64,000 nt of DNA. Source: Ktedonobacter robiniae. GTDB taxonomy: Bacteria > Chloroflexota > Ktedonobacteria > Ktedonobacterales > Ktedonobacteraceae. This document shows, one piece after another, positions 26,515 to 35,748 of this stretch. Positions within the stretch are counted from its first letter, which is position 1. The number at the start of each line of letters is the position of its first letter. Below the pieces are notes generated by a model that saw only the letters and a program-made list of their open reading frames with translations, made no database searches and was not told the origin of the DNA. Both the position numbers and the translations under genes were made by a program. The stretch covers positions 3,788,001 to 3,852,000 of the forward strand of contig NZ_BNJG01000001.1 of the NCBI RefSeq assembly GCF_016587375.1, written 5' to 3'.

Positions 26515-27474
26515 ATGGTTCAATTTCTTGTGAAGCGGCTCATTGGATTTCTCTTCGTCGTTCTCTGCGTCTCGTTTATTACCTTCATTCTAGGTTATCT
26601 TGCTCCTGGCGACCCCATCCGGGCACTGTTGGGTCAGCACCAGGATCCCGTTCTTTATGCGGCCTTAAGACATCAGTATGGCCTGGATCAGCCTTGGTAC
26701 CAGCAATATTGGCGCTTTTTGACTGGCGCCGTTCACCTGGACTTTGGGTATTCTTTCCATACCCAGGGACGCCCCGTCTCTGAACTGATTCTTCAGGGTA
26801 TCCCCTACTCGTCTGAATTGGGCTTCTGGGGGACTGTACTTACCCTGGTGCTTGGTATTCCGGTTGGTATCGTCAGCGCCTTGAAGGCCAATAAATGGGT
26901 TGATACCCTGTTAATGAGTATCGCCCTGGTATGCTGGGCCTTGCCGACATTTATTGTTGCCATTTTCGCCCAGGTAGGCATTGTCTGGTTCGACAAATGG
27001 ACTGGTGTCCAGTGGCCGGTGGCAAACTGGGGCCAACTCTGGCAGTACGGGCCTGATGATATCCAGTATAAGCTTTTCCCCATTGTCATTTTTGCGCTTG
27101 TCGGTTTTGCGTTCTACGCACGTTACGCACGTACGACGCTCCTGGAGACCCTGCGCCAGGATTATGTGCGCACCGCTCGTGCGAAGGGCCTGGCTGAGCG
27201 TGTCGTCGTTTATCGCCATGCCTTCCGTAATGCCCTGATTCCGCTGGTGACCTCGATTGGCCTGGCCTTTGGCCTGGTTATTGCTGGCGCGTTCTTTATT
27301 GAGCAGATCTTCAATATCCCTGGTGTGGCCTCAACTGGCTTGCAGGCCATTAACGACCGTGATTATCCTGTCATTCAAGCTTCAGTGTTGCTGGTTGCAG
27401 CCTGCGTCGTTCTGGGCAACCTCATCTCTGACTTGCTCTACACCGTTGTTGATCCACGCATTAAACTCGATTAG
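26515..27474 (+). CDS. ABC transporter permease, DppB/OppB type
   Basis: 319 residues; AAAAGGAG precedes ATG 26515. Six membrane helices are visible. Family features include the N-terminal FLVKRLIGFLFVVLCVSFITF helix, the PGDPIRALLG loop and the EAA motif RTARAKGLAERVVVYRHAFRNALIPLVTSIG, which contacts the ATPase. Such permeases import oligopeptides or nickel together with a second permease, two ATPases and a binding protein. None of these is next to it: the gene ends at a hairpin and faces pepA. It is therefore an orphan whose partners must be elsewhere. Confidence 0.92.
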   Translation: MVQFLVKRLIGFLFVVLCVSFITFILGYLAPGDPIRALLGQHQDPVLYAALRHQYGLDQPWYQQYWRFLTGAVHLDFGYSFHTQGRPVSELILQGIPYSSELGFWGTVLTLVLGIPVGIVSALKANKWVDTLLMSIALVCWALPTFIVAIFAQVGIVWFDKWTGVQWPVANWGQLWQYGPDDIQYKLFPIVIFALVGFAFYARYARTTLLETLRQDYVRTARAKGLAERVVVYRHAFRNALIPLVTSIGLAFGLVIAGAFFIEQIFNIPGVASTGLQAINDRDYPVIQASVLLVAACVVLGNLISDLLYTVVDPRIKLD

Positions 27475-27490
27475 TGAAGGATCAGACGCG

Positions 27491-27561
27491 TACCTGAAAT
27501 GTCAGGTACAGAGAGAGGCCCTCGCTCCCTAACATATACGTCAGGGAGCGAGGGCCTCTCT
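27491..27561. terminator. Tandem hairpins between convergent permease and pepA genes
   Basis: A 7-bp hairpin (27491-27497 with 27502-27508) is followed by a perfect 19-bp inverted repeat (27512-27530 with 27543-27561, 12-nt loop). It lies 16 bp after the permease stop and 28 bp beyond pepA, so it serves both. Confidence 0.75.
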
Positions 27562-27589
27562 TGTTTCCTGATTTTGGCGTATGAAGCGC

Positions 27590-29092
27590 CTAGCGTGCGC
27601 TTCTGAGGGCTAGTTCTGTCAGGGTGCGGACACCGAAGCCTGTGCCGCCTTTCTCCATGTTTTTGGCGTTCTCAGAGAAGGCTGTGCCTGCAATATCCAG
27701 GTGCGCCCACTTCGCGCCGTTGCCCACAAAATGTTCGAGGATCTTGGCCGCCGTCACAGAGGAGGCGCCGCGACCACCCGTCTGTTTGACGTCAGCGATA
27801 TCGCTCTTGACCAGTTCGCCGTATTCCTCGTCGAGGGGCATGGCCCAATATTTCTCACCTACGGCCTGGCCTGCCGCAATGATCTCCTGCTGTAGACCCT
27901 CATCATTGCTGAAGAGGCCCGACATGACGTTACCGAGTGCAACGACGATACCACCTGTGAGCGTTGCCAGGTCGATGATTGGTGAATGACCCTCCTGTGA
28001 AGCATAGGAGAGCGCATCGGCCAGGATGAGGCGCCCCTCGGCATCGGTATTGAGAATCTCAATAGTTTTGCCGTTCATGAGACGTAATACGTCGCCTGGG
28101 CGGAAGGCGCTTCCACTGGGCATATTTTCGCAGGTGGGCACAAAGGCCGTGACATTGGTTTTTGGCTTGAGCGCGGCGATGGCCTGCATGGCACCGATAG
28201 CGGCGGCGGCACCACCCATGTCGCTCTTCATCGTCTCCATGCTGCCAGCGGGCTTAAGGGAGAGGCCACCACTATCGAAGGTGATGCCTTTGCCGACGAG
28301 GGCCAGACCCTTCTCCTGGCTCTCAGGGGCGCCACGGTAGCGCAGAATGATGAAGTGTGGTGGTTCGACACTGCCCTGGGTGACTCCAAGGATGCCACCC
28401 ATGCCTAGAGATTCAATCTTCGCCTGGTCGAAGACCTCGCACTCCAGACCATATTGTTGCGCCATGGCGCTGGCCCGGTTGGCAAGCTCGGTGGGGGTCA
28501 GGACGCGTGGAGGCTCGTTGACGAGATCGCGGGCAAAGTTGGTGGCTTCCGCGAAGATCTTGCCCTTCTGCACACCCTCTTCGACGGCGGCTTTATTACT
28601 CTCGGACGTTTGTAGCTGAACGTCTTTGAGCTTGCGCTCCCCGTTCTGATTCTGCTGGTACTTGCGGAACGCGTAGGCACCGAGGAAAAGACCCTCGGTC
28701 AGGGCCTGCGCGGCCTCTGAGACTGCGGAACCCTCTGCCAGGGCCAGGGTCGCACTGCGAGCATTGGTGCTATGCAGGTGACGGACGATGCTGGCGCCAA
28801 TTTTGCGTAGCGCCTGTGGCTCGACCTTCTCTGCTGCGCCAAGACCAACAACCAGGATGCGCTTAGCTGCTAGTTTCCCCAGCGTGTGGATGGAGAGCAG
28901 TTCACCCGTGTTGCCCTTGAACTCTTCGTTTGTGCCACATTCGCTAATGACGCCGCCCAGGGCCTGGTCAATGACTTGTCCGGCGGAGGAGAGCTGGATG
29001 CCCTTTGCCTCACCAGAGGCACGCGTGGCCGTGATGACGAGGACATCGCTTGAGGTTTCTTTTAAGGATTGGGTTGTTACACGAAGATCCAT
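27590..29092 (-). CDS. pepA: Leucyl aminopeptidase, M17 family
   Basis: 500 residues from ATG 29092 (AAGGTG 7 nt upstream); this matches the usual ~500-residue family length. The frame is open 90 codons further but without homology. The C-terminal catalytic domain has VGKGITFDSGGLSLKP, MKSDMGGAAAAIGAM and the signature NTDAEGRLILADAL, whose Asp and Glu bind two divalent metals. The N-terminal half has a macrodomain-like fold. The enzyme is a cytosolic hexamer that removes N-terminal residues. It follows the two-component genes on the same strand with a 240-bp gap, so its own promoter is likely. Confidence 0.95.
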   Translation of the reverse strand: MDLRVTTQSLKETSSDVLVITATRASGEAKGIQLSSAGQVIDQALGGVISECGTNEEFKGNTGELLSIHTLGKLAAKRILVVGLGAAEKVEPQALRKIGASIVRHLHSTNARSATLALAEGSAVSEAAQALTEGLFLGAYAFRKYQQNQNGERKLKDVQLQTSESNKAAVEEGVQKGKIFAEATNFARDLVNEPPRVLTPTELANRASAMAQQYGLECEVFDQAKIESLGMGGILGVTQGSVEPPHFIILRYRGAPESQEKGLALVGKGITFDSGGLSLKPAGSMETMKSDMGGAAAAIGAMQAIAALKPKTNVTAFVPTCENMPSGSAFRPGDVLRLMNGKTIEILNTDAEGRLILADALSYASQEGHSPIIDLATLTGGIVVALGNVMSGLFSNDEGLQQEIIAAGQAVGEKYWAMPLDEEYGELVKSDIADVKQTGGRGASSVTAAKILEHFVGNGAKWAHLDIAGTAFSENAKNMEKGGTGFGVRTLTELALRSAR

Positions 29093-29333
29093 ACAAACAC
29101 CTTCTAGGAACCTTCTCGTCGCTTGATACGGGTTCTGGCTCCTGGTTCGCGAGACGAGAAGATTGCCTTCTCTGCTATCGCTACTGTTCAAGGCTGAACC
29201 GGGCGATAGAGGACAAATAAACACCGCGGCTAAGATTGTCGCGTATGTATGGGATGGGTACACTCTGTATGATATTGCAGTTTGCCAGCTTTCCGCAAGG
29301 TCAAAGCGCTTATTTTTACTATAGACTATCTCT

Positions 29334-29726
29334 TCAGGGAAGCAGGCGCTCAACAATTTCAAGCAGCTGGCGTGGCTTGAAAGGCTTGGTCAGGTATTCT
29401 GTGCATCCGATTTCGCGGGCAGCCTCCCCCTCGTCATGTAAGGCGTAGGCGGTAACCGCGATAATGGGTATCTGCTGCATGCCGGGCCGAGAGCGTATGA
29501 GTTGGGTGGTGCGATAGCCATCCAGCACGGGCATGGAGAGATCAGTCAGGATGAGATCGGCGTGTTCACGATCAAGAATGGAGAGGGCCTCGCGTCCATT
29601 GGAGGCCGAGATACAACGATAGCCACGTGTCGATAACACGCGCTCAATCAAGATGCGGTTCGAGATCTCATTTTCAATAATGAGGATGGTACGTTGTGGT
29701 GTGGCTGGTGGTGTACTTTCAAACAT
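29334..29726 (-). CDS. Single-domain response regulator
   Basis: 130 residues from ATG 29726 (AAGGGGG 9 nt upstream). This is a CheY-like receiver: ILIIENE acidic pocket, phosphorylatable Asp in LILTDLSMPVLDGY, Thr/Ala in AVTAYAL and Lys in LTKPFKPRQL. There is no output domain, so it acts by protein contact or as a phosphate relay. It lies 58 bp downstream of the hybrid-free histidine kinase and is almost certainly its partner. Confidence 0.9.
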   Translation of the reverse strand: MFESTPPATPQRTILIIENEISNRILIERVLSTRGYRCISASNGREALSILDREHADLILTDLSMPVLDGYRTTQLIRSRPGMQQIPIIAVTAYALHDEGEAAREIGCTEYLTKPFKPRQLLEIVERLLP

Positions 29727-29784
29727 CACTATCTACCCCCTTACTAACTTGCCGTCTGTTAACGGTTTGGATCTTGTACTGATT

Positions 29785-31461
29785 TTATGTTGATGGATGC
29801 TGCTGCGCTTCGGGTGTGCGTGTAGACGGGCTAATGGATGCGGCGACGGGCAAGGTAAAGGCAAAGGTTGATCCTCGGCCAGGAATGCTCTCGACGGCTA
29901 TTTCCCCGCCCTGTAACTCGATCAGTTTTCGCGCAATGGTCAGGCCCAGGCCAGTACCGCCAAAGCGGCGCGTTGTACTTCCATCGGCCTGGCGAAATGC
30001 TTCAAAGATATATCCCAGGGAGGCTGGCGAGATGCCAATACCGGTGTCATGCACCGAGATCAGGACCTGGGCGCGTTCGGGCATATGCTGGCAGTGGATC
30101 GTCACGCCCCCTTTTTCGGTAAACTTTAAGGCATTTGAAACCAGGTTGAGTACGATCTGGCGCAGACGATGGCTGTCCGCAAGCACTTTGGGAACCTGGG
30201 GGTCGCACTCCATGTTAAGATACAGGTCTTTATTGAGCGCCATGGGCTTGAGTTGATTGACGACTTCGCTCAGGCTAACGCTCAGTTCAAGAGCCTCCAG
30301 CTTCATCTCGATGCGGTCGGCCTCAATTTTTGAGAGGTCAAGCATATCGTCGACCAGGTGTGAGAGGTCTTCGGCGCGCCGGACCATAAATTGAATGTGT
30401 TCTTCCTGTTCTGAGCTTAGCTCACCCTCGACATAGCCCTCCAGCAGTAGGGCGCCATAGCTAATAATACTATGCAGGGGCGTGCGTAACTCATGTGTCA
30501 CATTGGCCAGAAATTGTGACTTTAAGTGATTGGCCTGTTCCAGGGCTGAGTTTTTCTCCTTGAGTTCGGAGAAGAGCAGTGTATTCTGGATGGCCATTGA
30601 AGCCTGAATAGAGGCTGAGCTGAGCAGGAAGGTTTCGTGGTTACGAATAGGCCGTGGCTCCTGCGCATAGAGCATTATTGCGCCAATTGCCTGATCCTGG
30701 AGCAAGAGCGGGACCGCGATCACAGAATGGTACCCCATCTCAAGCGCCAGCTCGGCCCAATGCTCCTGGCTCTCCCGGTAGACGAGTGTGACATCCTCGC
30801 CATAGGTGATTTTCTGACTCTGGATAACCAGGTGTGCCAGGAGCATATCCAGCTCGCGCAGGGCTGAGCCTGGAATGGGAGTCCGGCTTGCCTCTACTCC
30901 CCCTGATGAGGGGAACGGAGATGCGAAAGCGCTATTGGTGTTGGTCTCTGGCATGTTATATGCTATGCTACCACGCGCGGGCAAGGCAGCCATTTTTGTC
31001 GTGACGGCAAGTGTAATATCGCGGTTCGGGTCGGCGTAGACACTAATATTTTTGGCCTGGGCAAAGCGTATGCCATTGAATGGAGTCACGCCTGCGCTAG
31101 CTTGCGCCCGTGCACCATTCTCTGTTGTTGGGCGCTCCCAGTGGGCAACAGCCCAGGGCACAGGCATCTCACGGCCATAGAGCAGCAACGCGATATGGGT
31201 AGACTGCATGATGGTTCCCAGGCGTGAGACAATCTCACCAAGGAGCGGTTCAAGATGCAGTGTCGAAATAAAAGCATCATTCATGAGCAGGAGGTGGTTC
31301 ATTTGCTCGACGATGGTTTGATTTTCATGTGCTAGTGACTGGGTAAGCTGACTGAAGGCATGTTCTGCTTCTAATGCATCATGTGAACTTGGGGGTGGGG
31401 CTGATGTTGGTCGTTGTTCATTTATTAACTTTGTCTTGAATAATCTTGATAGAAAACGCAT
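29785..31461 (-). CDS. GAF-domain sensor histidine kinase
   Basis: 558 residues; AAGGGG precedes ATG 31461. Residues ~50-290 form a GAF-type sensory domain (MNHLLLMNDAFISTLHLEPLL and VIAVPLLLQDQAIGAIMLYA), interrupted by a variable insert. Then come a coiled coil, the HisKA box FLANVTHELRTPLHSIISYG with the phosphorylated His, and HATPase boxes (LVSNALKFTEKGGV, VHDTGIGISP, RRFGGTGLGLTIARKL). No membrane span is seen, so it is a cytosolic sensor. It is first in an operon with the receiver protein at 29334. Confidence 0.92.
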   Translation of the reverse strand: MRFLSRLFKTKLINEQRPTSAPPPSSHDALEAEHAFSQLTQSLAHENQTIVEQMNHLLLMNDAFISTLHLEPLLGEIVSRLGTIMQSTHIALLLYGREMPVPWAVAHWERPTTENGARAQASAGVTPFNGIRFAQAKNISVYADPNRDITLAVTTKMAALPARGSIAYNMPETNTNSAFASPFPSSGGVEASRTPIPGSALRELDMLLAHLVIQSQKITYGEDVTLVYRESQEHWAELALEMGYHSVIAVPLLLQDQAIGAIMLYAQEPRPIRNHETFLLSSASIQASMAIQNTLLFSELKEKNSALEQANHLKSQFLANVTHELRTPLHSIISYGALLLEGYVEGELSSEQEEHIQFMVRRAEDLSHLVDDMLDLSKIEADRIEMKLEALELSVSLSEVVNQLKPMALNKDLYLNMECDPQVPKVLADSHRLRQIVLNLVSNALKFTEKGGVTIHCQHMPERAQVLISVHDTGIGISPASLGYIFEAFRQADGSTTRRFGGTGLGLTIARKLIELQGGEIAVESIPGRGSTFAFTLPVAASISPSTRTPEAQQHPST

Positions 31462-31907
31462 GCGACCCCTTCTAACACCGTGAAAAGTAAGGAGAGGACG
31501 GGGTGCCAGCTCGTCCTCCCCTTACCACGTGTACGCAAACCTGCACACACGAAGCTCCAGGAAGGTGCGCGTGCAGACCCCATGGGGAAAAGGTCTCACG
31601 GAAAAGTAGATGTACGCTACAAGCTGCTCGTCGAGGTGGATCTGCTTGCTCACGCACACCCCGCTCTCCATCCCAGGCCTATGTATTATAACGTATAATA
31701 CATCTTCTATGTAACGACGAGTTTTACATCTTTTTTTATGCTCAATTAGCCACCTTTACACTTGAATGGTTGGTAACAAAGCTGCACCGTTTTGCATGGT
31801 CTTTGATGTAAAAATGATGTATATCAAAACCATGTAGAAAGACGCTGTGAACTGGTTTATAACACATATAGATGGACCTGTCGAGCTCAACCCAGTGCGT
31901 TGCTACT
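31462..31907. other. Intergenic region at the junction of core and accessory DNA
   Basis: About 450 bases with no supported gene. GC falls to the right. It contains a perfect palindrome at 31681-31703. The last ~170 bases are AT-rich, like the following accessory gene. Confidence 0.4.
31681..31703. promoter_or_regulatory. Palindrome with TATAAT on both strands
   Basis: The arms ATGTATTATA and TATAATACAT (10 bp, perfect) surround ACG. TATAAT is present on both strands, so it could be the -10 of the histidine kinase promoter overlapped by an operator. It also shares TAACGTATAA with 57075-57084. Confidence 0.35.
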
Positions 31908-34900
31908 TTATGAGCTTTTCTCTCCATTTTCACTCTCACTATCTTCTTCCGTAACTTGAGTGACTTGATTTAATATCTCTGTTAAGAATTGGATACTAGC
32001 AAGTAACTCCTGAGAAGGACTAACTTGTTGTGCATTTCTAATAGAGTCCAAAAGCACAATTGACTTTTGTATGTGCTTGTTGCTTTCTTCTAGATCCTCT
32101 GTAATCTTTGAAACTGTGAGATGTAAAAATATAAGTGTCCTATTTATTCTTACCCATTGAGAAAAATTATGCTCCCGTGTTCGCACCTCCAAGGCAGCCT
32201 GAAAGGCGGCAATAGCCCCTTGCAGGAGATCATGTTGTCTCTGTCCCTGAGCAAGGTTTGCCAGGCCGCCCAAGGTAATCCCCAGGTTATTCTGCGTCAT
32301 GGCCCAATCTGAGGGCGTCTGCTCATGTGTATAAACTTCCAAAGCAGAACGATAGGCTGCTCTAGCCTCTTGCAACAGGTCGTGCTGTTTTTGCCCCTGA
32401 GCAAGGTTTGCCAGGCCGCTCAAGGTAGTCCCCAGGTTATTCTGCGTCGTGGCCCAATCTGAGGGCGTCTGCTCATGTGTATAAACTTCCAAAGCAGAAC
32501 TGTAGGCTGCTCTAGCCTCTTGCAGCAGAGCATGCTGTTTTTGCCCCTGAGCAAGGTTTGCCAGTTCACCTAAGGTAATCCCCAGGTTATTCTGCGTCAT
32601 AGCCCAATCTGAGGGCGTCTGCTTACGTGTATAAACTTCCAAAGCAGAATGAAAGGCTGCTATAGCCTCTTGTAGCAGACCGTGTTGTTTTTGCCCCTGA
32701 GCAAGGTTTGCCAGCTCACGCAAGGCATTACCCAGGTTGTTCTGTGTCGCGGCCCAGGCTGAGGGCGTCTGCTCACATGTATAAACTTCCAAAGTAGAAC
32801 GATGGGCTGCTCTAGCCTCTTGCAGCAGATCGTGCTGTTTCTGCCCCTGAGCAAGGTTTGCCAGTTCACCTAAGGTAATCCCTAGGTTGTTTTGCGTCAT
32901 GGCCCAATCTGAGGGCGTCTGCTCACGTGTATAAACTTCCAAAGCAGAACGATAGGCTGCTATAGCCTCTTGCAGCAGGTCGTGCTGTTTTTGCCCCTGA
33001 GCAAGGTTTGCCAGTTCACCTAAGGTAATCCCTAGGTTGTTTTGCGTCATGGCCCAGGCTGCGGGCGTCTGCTCACGTGTTTGCACCTCCAAAGCAGAAC
33101 GGTAGGCTGCTCTGGCCTCTTGCAGCAGAGCGTGTTGTTTCTGCCCCTGAGCAAGGTTTGCCAGGCCGCTCAAGGCATTACCCAGGTTATTCTGCGTCAT
33201 GGCCCAGGCTGCGGGCGTCTGCTCACGTGTTTGCACCTCCAAAGCAGAACGATAGGTTGCTCTAGCCTCTTGCAGCAGATCGTGTTGTTTCTGCCCCTGA
33301 GCAAGGTTTGCCAGGCCGCTCAAGGCATTACCCAGGTTATTCTGCGTCGCCGCCCAATCTGAGGGCGTCTGCTTACGTGTATAAACTTCCAAAGCAGAAC
33401 GATAGGCTGCTCTAGCCTCTTGTAGCAGAGCGTGTTGTTTCTGCCCCTGAGCAAGGTTTGCCAGCTTGTTCAGGGCAGTTCCCAGGTTGTTCTGCGTCAT
33501 GGCCCAATCTGAGGGCGTCTGCTCACGTGTTCGTACCTCCAGAGCAGAACGATAGGCTGCTATAGCCTCTTGCAGCAGATCGTGCTGTTTTTGCTCTTGA
33601 GCAAGATTCGCCAGCTCGCCCAAGGCAGTCCCCAGGTTGTTCTGCGTCATGGCCCAGGCTGCGGGCGTCTGCTCACGTGTTCGTACCTCCAAAGCAGAAC
33701 GATAGGTTGCTCTAGCCTCTTGCAGCAGATCGTGTTGTTTCTGCCCCTGAGCAAGGTTCGCCAGTTCACGCAAAGCAGTCCCCAGGTTGTTCTGCGTCGC
33801 CGCCCAATCTGAGGGCATCTGCTTACGTGTATAAACTTCCAAAGCAGAACGATAGGTTGCTATAGCCTCCTGTAGCAGATCGTGTTGTTTCTGCCCCTGA
33901 GCAAGGTTCGCCAGCTCACGCAAGGCAATCCCCAGGTTATTCTGCGTCCCAGCCCAGGCTGAGGGCAACTGCTTACTTGTGTAAATATCAGTTGCTTTGC
34001 GGAAGCACACTTCTGCATGTTTTTTATTCCACTGTTGGTTTCCTAGTAACCTTCTGGCAAAAGCTAGACCCAGACTATTTAATCCCCCGGCATCTTGATG
34101 ATAGCTTAAACTTACTTCAAGCTGCGGCCACTCATCTATCAAGGATTGATGAGGTGATGGATAATCAGTAATGACTTTATCTTCAAGGTAGATATCAGCA
34201 GTAGGTTCTAGGAGAAGTTCTTCTTTAGCTGATTTTCGAAATCGAAGAAAGCCTTCTCGGTCAAGCAATGCGCAAGACAGGCGCCAGTCTTTTCTATCAA
34301 AATTGAAAAAATCACCGGCCACAGATTGTACTCTTGTTTCTGAATATGCATATATGCGTGCTGAACGAAGCAATTTCATTGTCTTCAAAATTTGCTTTGC
34401 TGCTTCTGTAAGATTCAGATAACGGGACTTCATCCGGCTCACTCCTAATACGAGTGAGCCTGGCGTTCCATCAAATTCGTCACCTCGGATATCTACACCT
34501 TCTTTGGTTAGAGCTTTTGTTAGCTCTATAACTTGAGCATCATTAATGTCTTCAAGTTGAATAATAGTTAGTTGCTCAAGAATATTACCTAGATATTTCT
34601 GAGCAAGTAAATAGTCTTCTCCATCACGGGACGTTGCAATAATAATAAGTTGTGCATCAACTTCAAGAAAACGACGAGGAAGATCATTGATAGATGTTGC
34701 TTCATTTGGCTTGGCATACTCATGAAGATCGTCAAGCCAGAGGATGACCTGTTTGCCTTTAAGAGCCTGAAAATCAAAGGAATGCTCGCGTTCATGTGGC
34801 CAGTGCACCAATGTCCAATGAGGTAACTCATCTTGCATTGCTTCCCAGGTCAGCCGTGTCTTTCCCTGAGCGGGCTTACCAACAATACAGATTCCCAACA

Positions 34901-35426
34901 TTTTAGAATAAGCATTCAGAGATTCATTAGAGAGTTGTTGCAAAATCTTGTGCGCCGTTTCATCAACCTCTCGCAGAACATATGCCTTTTCTACATAGCG
35001 AGCCAGTTTACAGTCAATTGGCTTAAGCTGACTTACAGGCCGCAATGTATATTCATTTTGAGGTGGAGCTAATCGTACTCTCTCTAGACGCTTATGAGCT
35101 TTGTTGGAAGTATATGTTAGGGCGCTAAATAGCAAAACGGCCAATACAGTTACCAATGGATATTTTATTACTAGTTGGACAGCTGGCAAGTTAGGAGCAT
35201 CAATAGGGTCAAATTTCCCTTTTGTAACATATGCATAAGCAGCATTACCAGTAATGCCTCCCATTATTCCTGCTACTACAAGGTAAACCCATATCCTGTG
35301 GATACAGTTCCAATAGAGATTGAGGATATGAAGAGAACCATTTTTGATAACTTCTTGAAACCGACTATTCTTCCTATGGTTCTTAAATCGCGGTCTTTTG
35401 TCTAACAAGTGTTGCTGCATACTCAT
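31908..35426 (-). CDS. Membrane-anchored STAND-like NTPase with 12 TPR units
   Basis: 1172 residues. Two membrane helices (about 45-66 and 84-104) precede an NTPase with Walker A GKPAQGKT (183-190), Walker B VILWLDD (227-233) and a sensor strand IIIATSRDGE (261-270). A helical middle region leads to twelve 50-residue TPR units (TQNNLG...LANLAQGQKQHDLLQEA) and a charged C-terminal tail. STAND proteins use repeats to detect a trigger and the N-terminal domain as effector (family knowledge). A membrane effector would fit abortive-infection defence; this is inference, supported by the neighbouring restriction operon. The second ATG (35420) has the better-spaced AGGA. Codon use is AT-richer than in the core genes. 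Confidence 0.75.
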   Translation of the reverse strand: MSMQQHLLDKRPRFKNHRKNSRFQEVIKNGSLHILNLYWNCIHRIWVYLVVAGIMGGITGNAAYAYVTKGKFDPIDAPNLPAVQLVIKYPLVTVLAVLLFSALTYTSNKAHKRLERVRLAPPQNEYTLRPVSQLKPIDCKLARYVEKAYVLREVDETAHKILQQLSNESLNAYSKMLGICIVGKPAQGKTRLTWEAMQDELPHWTLVHWPHEREHSFDFQALKGKQVILWLDDLHEYAKPNEATSINDLPRRFLEVDAQLIIIATSRDGEDYLLAQKYLGNILEQLTIIQLEDINDAQVIELTKALTKEGVDIRGDEFDGTPGSLVLGVSRMKSRYLNLTEAAKQILKTMKLLRSARIYAYSETRVQSVAGDFFNFDRKDWRLSCALLDREGFLRFRKSAKEELLLEPTADIYLEDKVITDYPSPHQSLIDEWPQLEVSLSYHQDAGGLNSLGLAFARRLLGNQQWNKKHAEVCFRKATDIYTSKQLPSAWAGTQNNLGIALRELANLAQGQKQHDLLQEAIATYRSALEVYTRKQMPSDWAATQNNLGTALRELANLAQGQKQHDLLQEARATYRSALEVRTREQTPAAWAMTQNNLGTALGELANLAQEQKQHDLLQEAIAAYRSALEVRTREQTPSDWAMTQNNLGTALNKLANLAQGQKQHALLQEARAAYRSALEVYTRKQTPSDWAATQNNLGNALSGLANLAQGQKQHDLLQEARATYRSALEVQTREQTPAAWAMTQNNLGNALSGLANLAQGQKQHALLQEARAAYRSALEVQTREQTPAAWAMTQNNLGITLGELANLAQGQKQHDLLQEAIAAYRSALEVYTREQTPSDWAMTQNNLGITLGELANLAQGQKQHDLLQEARAAHRSTLEVYTCEQTPSAWAATQNNLGNALRELANLAQGQKQHGLLQEAIAAFHSALEVYTRKQTPSDWAMTQNNLGITLGELANLAQGQKQHALLQEARAAYSSALEVYTHEQTPSDWATTQNNLGTTLSGLANLAQGQKQHDLLQEARAAYRSALEVYTHEQTPSDWAMTQNNLGITLGGLANLAQGQRQHDLLQGAIAAFQAALEVRTREHNFSQWVRINRTLIFLHLTVSKITEDLEESNKHIQKSIVLLDSIRNAQQVSPSQELLASIQFLTEILNQVTQVTEEDSESENGEKSS
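32191..33990 (-). repeat. Twelve 150-bp direct repeats inside the TPR gene
   Basis: The AAAGCAGAAC-type landmark recurs every 150 bp (32341, 32491, 32641 and so on to 33841), with more diverged copies at each end. Units are close to identical in DNA as well as protein, with blocks such as GAGGGCGTCTGCT and GAGCAAGGTTTGCCAG in nearly all. This indicates recent expansion or ongoing homogenisation. Each unit encodes exactly 50 residues, so copy gain or loss keeps the frame. Confidence 0.9.
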
Positions 35427-35748
35427 TTGATCCTAATATATTGTACAAATTTATGCATCAAAAGAGAGCATTTATAATTTTCTTAAAGGCTTTAGTAGCT
35501 ATATAGGTAAACGAAGATTAATGAACAAAATCACATGTAAAAAGAGTTCTGTGGATATTATTTTAAGTTGGTTCTAAGAAGAAGGACTGAGTGCTTAATT
35601 GAGCGCTCAGTCCTTCTTCTCTTTCATTATAGCTAGAAATACCATCCAAACGAATTGTTCCATCATTATGCTCAACTAGTACAGTAAGCCAAAATCTACA
35701 AATCCATGGTGGTACACCTCCATCTTCGCACAAATGCGATCACCTATT
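35427..35748. other. AT-rich intergenic region between the NTPase and YgjP genes
   Basis: About 320 bases without a gene. They contain the promoter side of the NTPase gene and the hairpin that ends the restriction operon (35577-35620). AGGATCAA before the NTPase start is its ribosome site. Confidence 0.4.
35577..35620 (-). terminator. Hairpin ending the type I restriction operon
   Basis: The arms 35577-35594 and 35603-35620 (18 bp, one G-U pair) surround an 8-nt loop. On the minus strand the stem is followed by TTAGAACC rather than a U-run. It lies about 130 bp beyond the last gene of the operon. Confidence 0.65.

Noticed and set aside
29093..29362. 90-codon N-terminal extension of the pepA frame
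   Set aside because: It has no family similarity, begins at TTG without ribosome site, and overlaps the response regulator gene end; ATG 29092 fits the family length.
33042..33812. Plus-strand frames of 80-106 codons within the TPR region
   Set aside because: They are shadows of the repetitive minus-strand gene and repeat with the same 150-bp period.
32191..33990. Regularly spaced direct repeats resembling a CRISPR array
   Set aside because: The 150-bp period is fully coding (50-residue TPR units) with no unique spacers and no cas genes.
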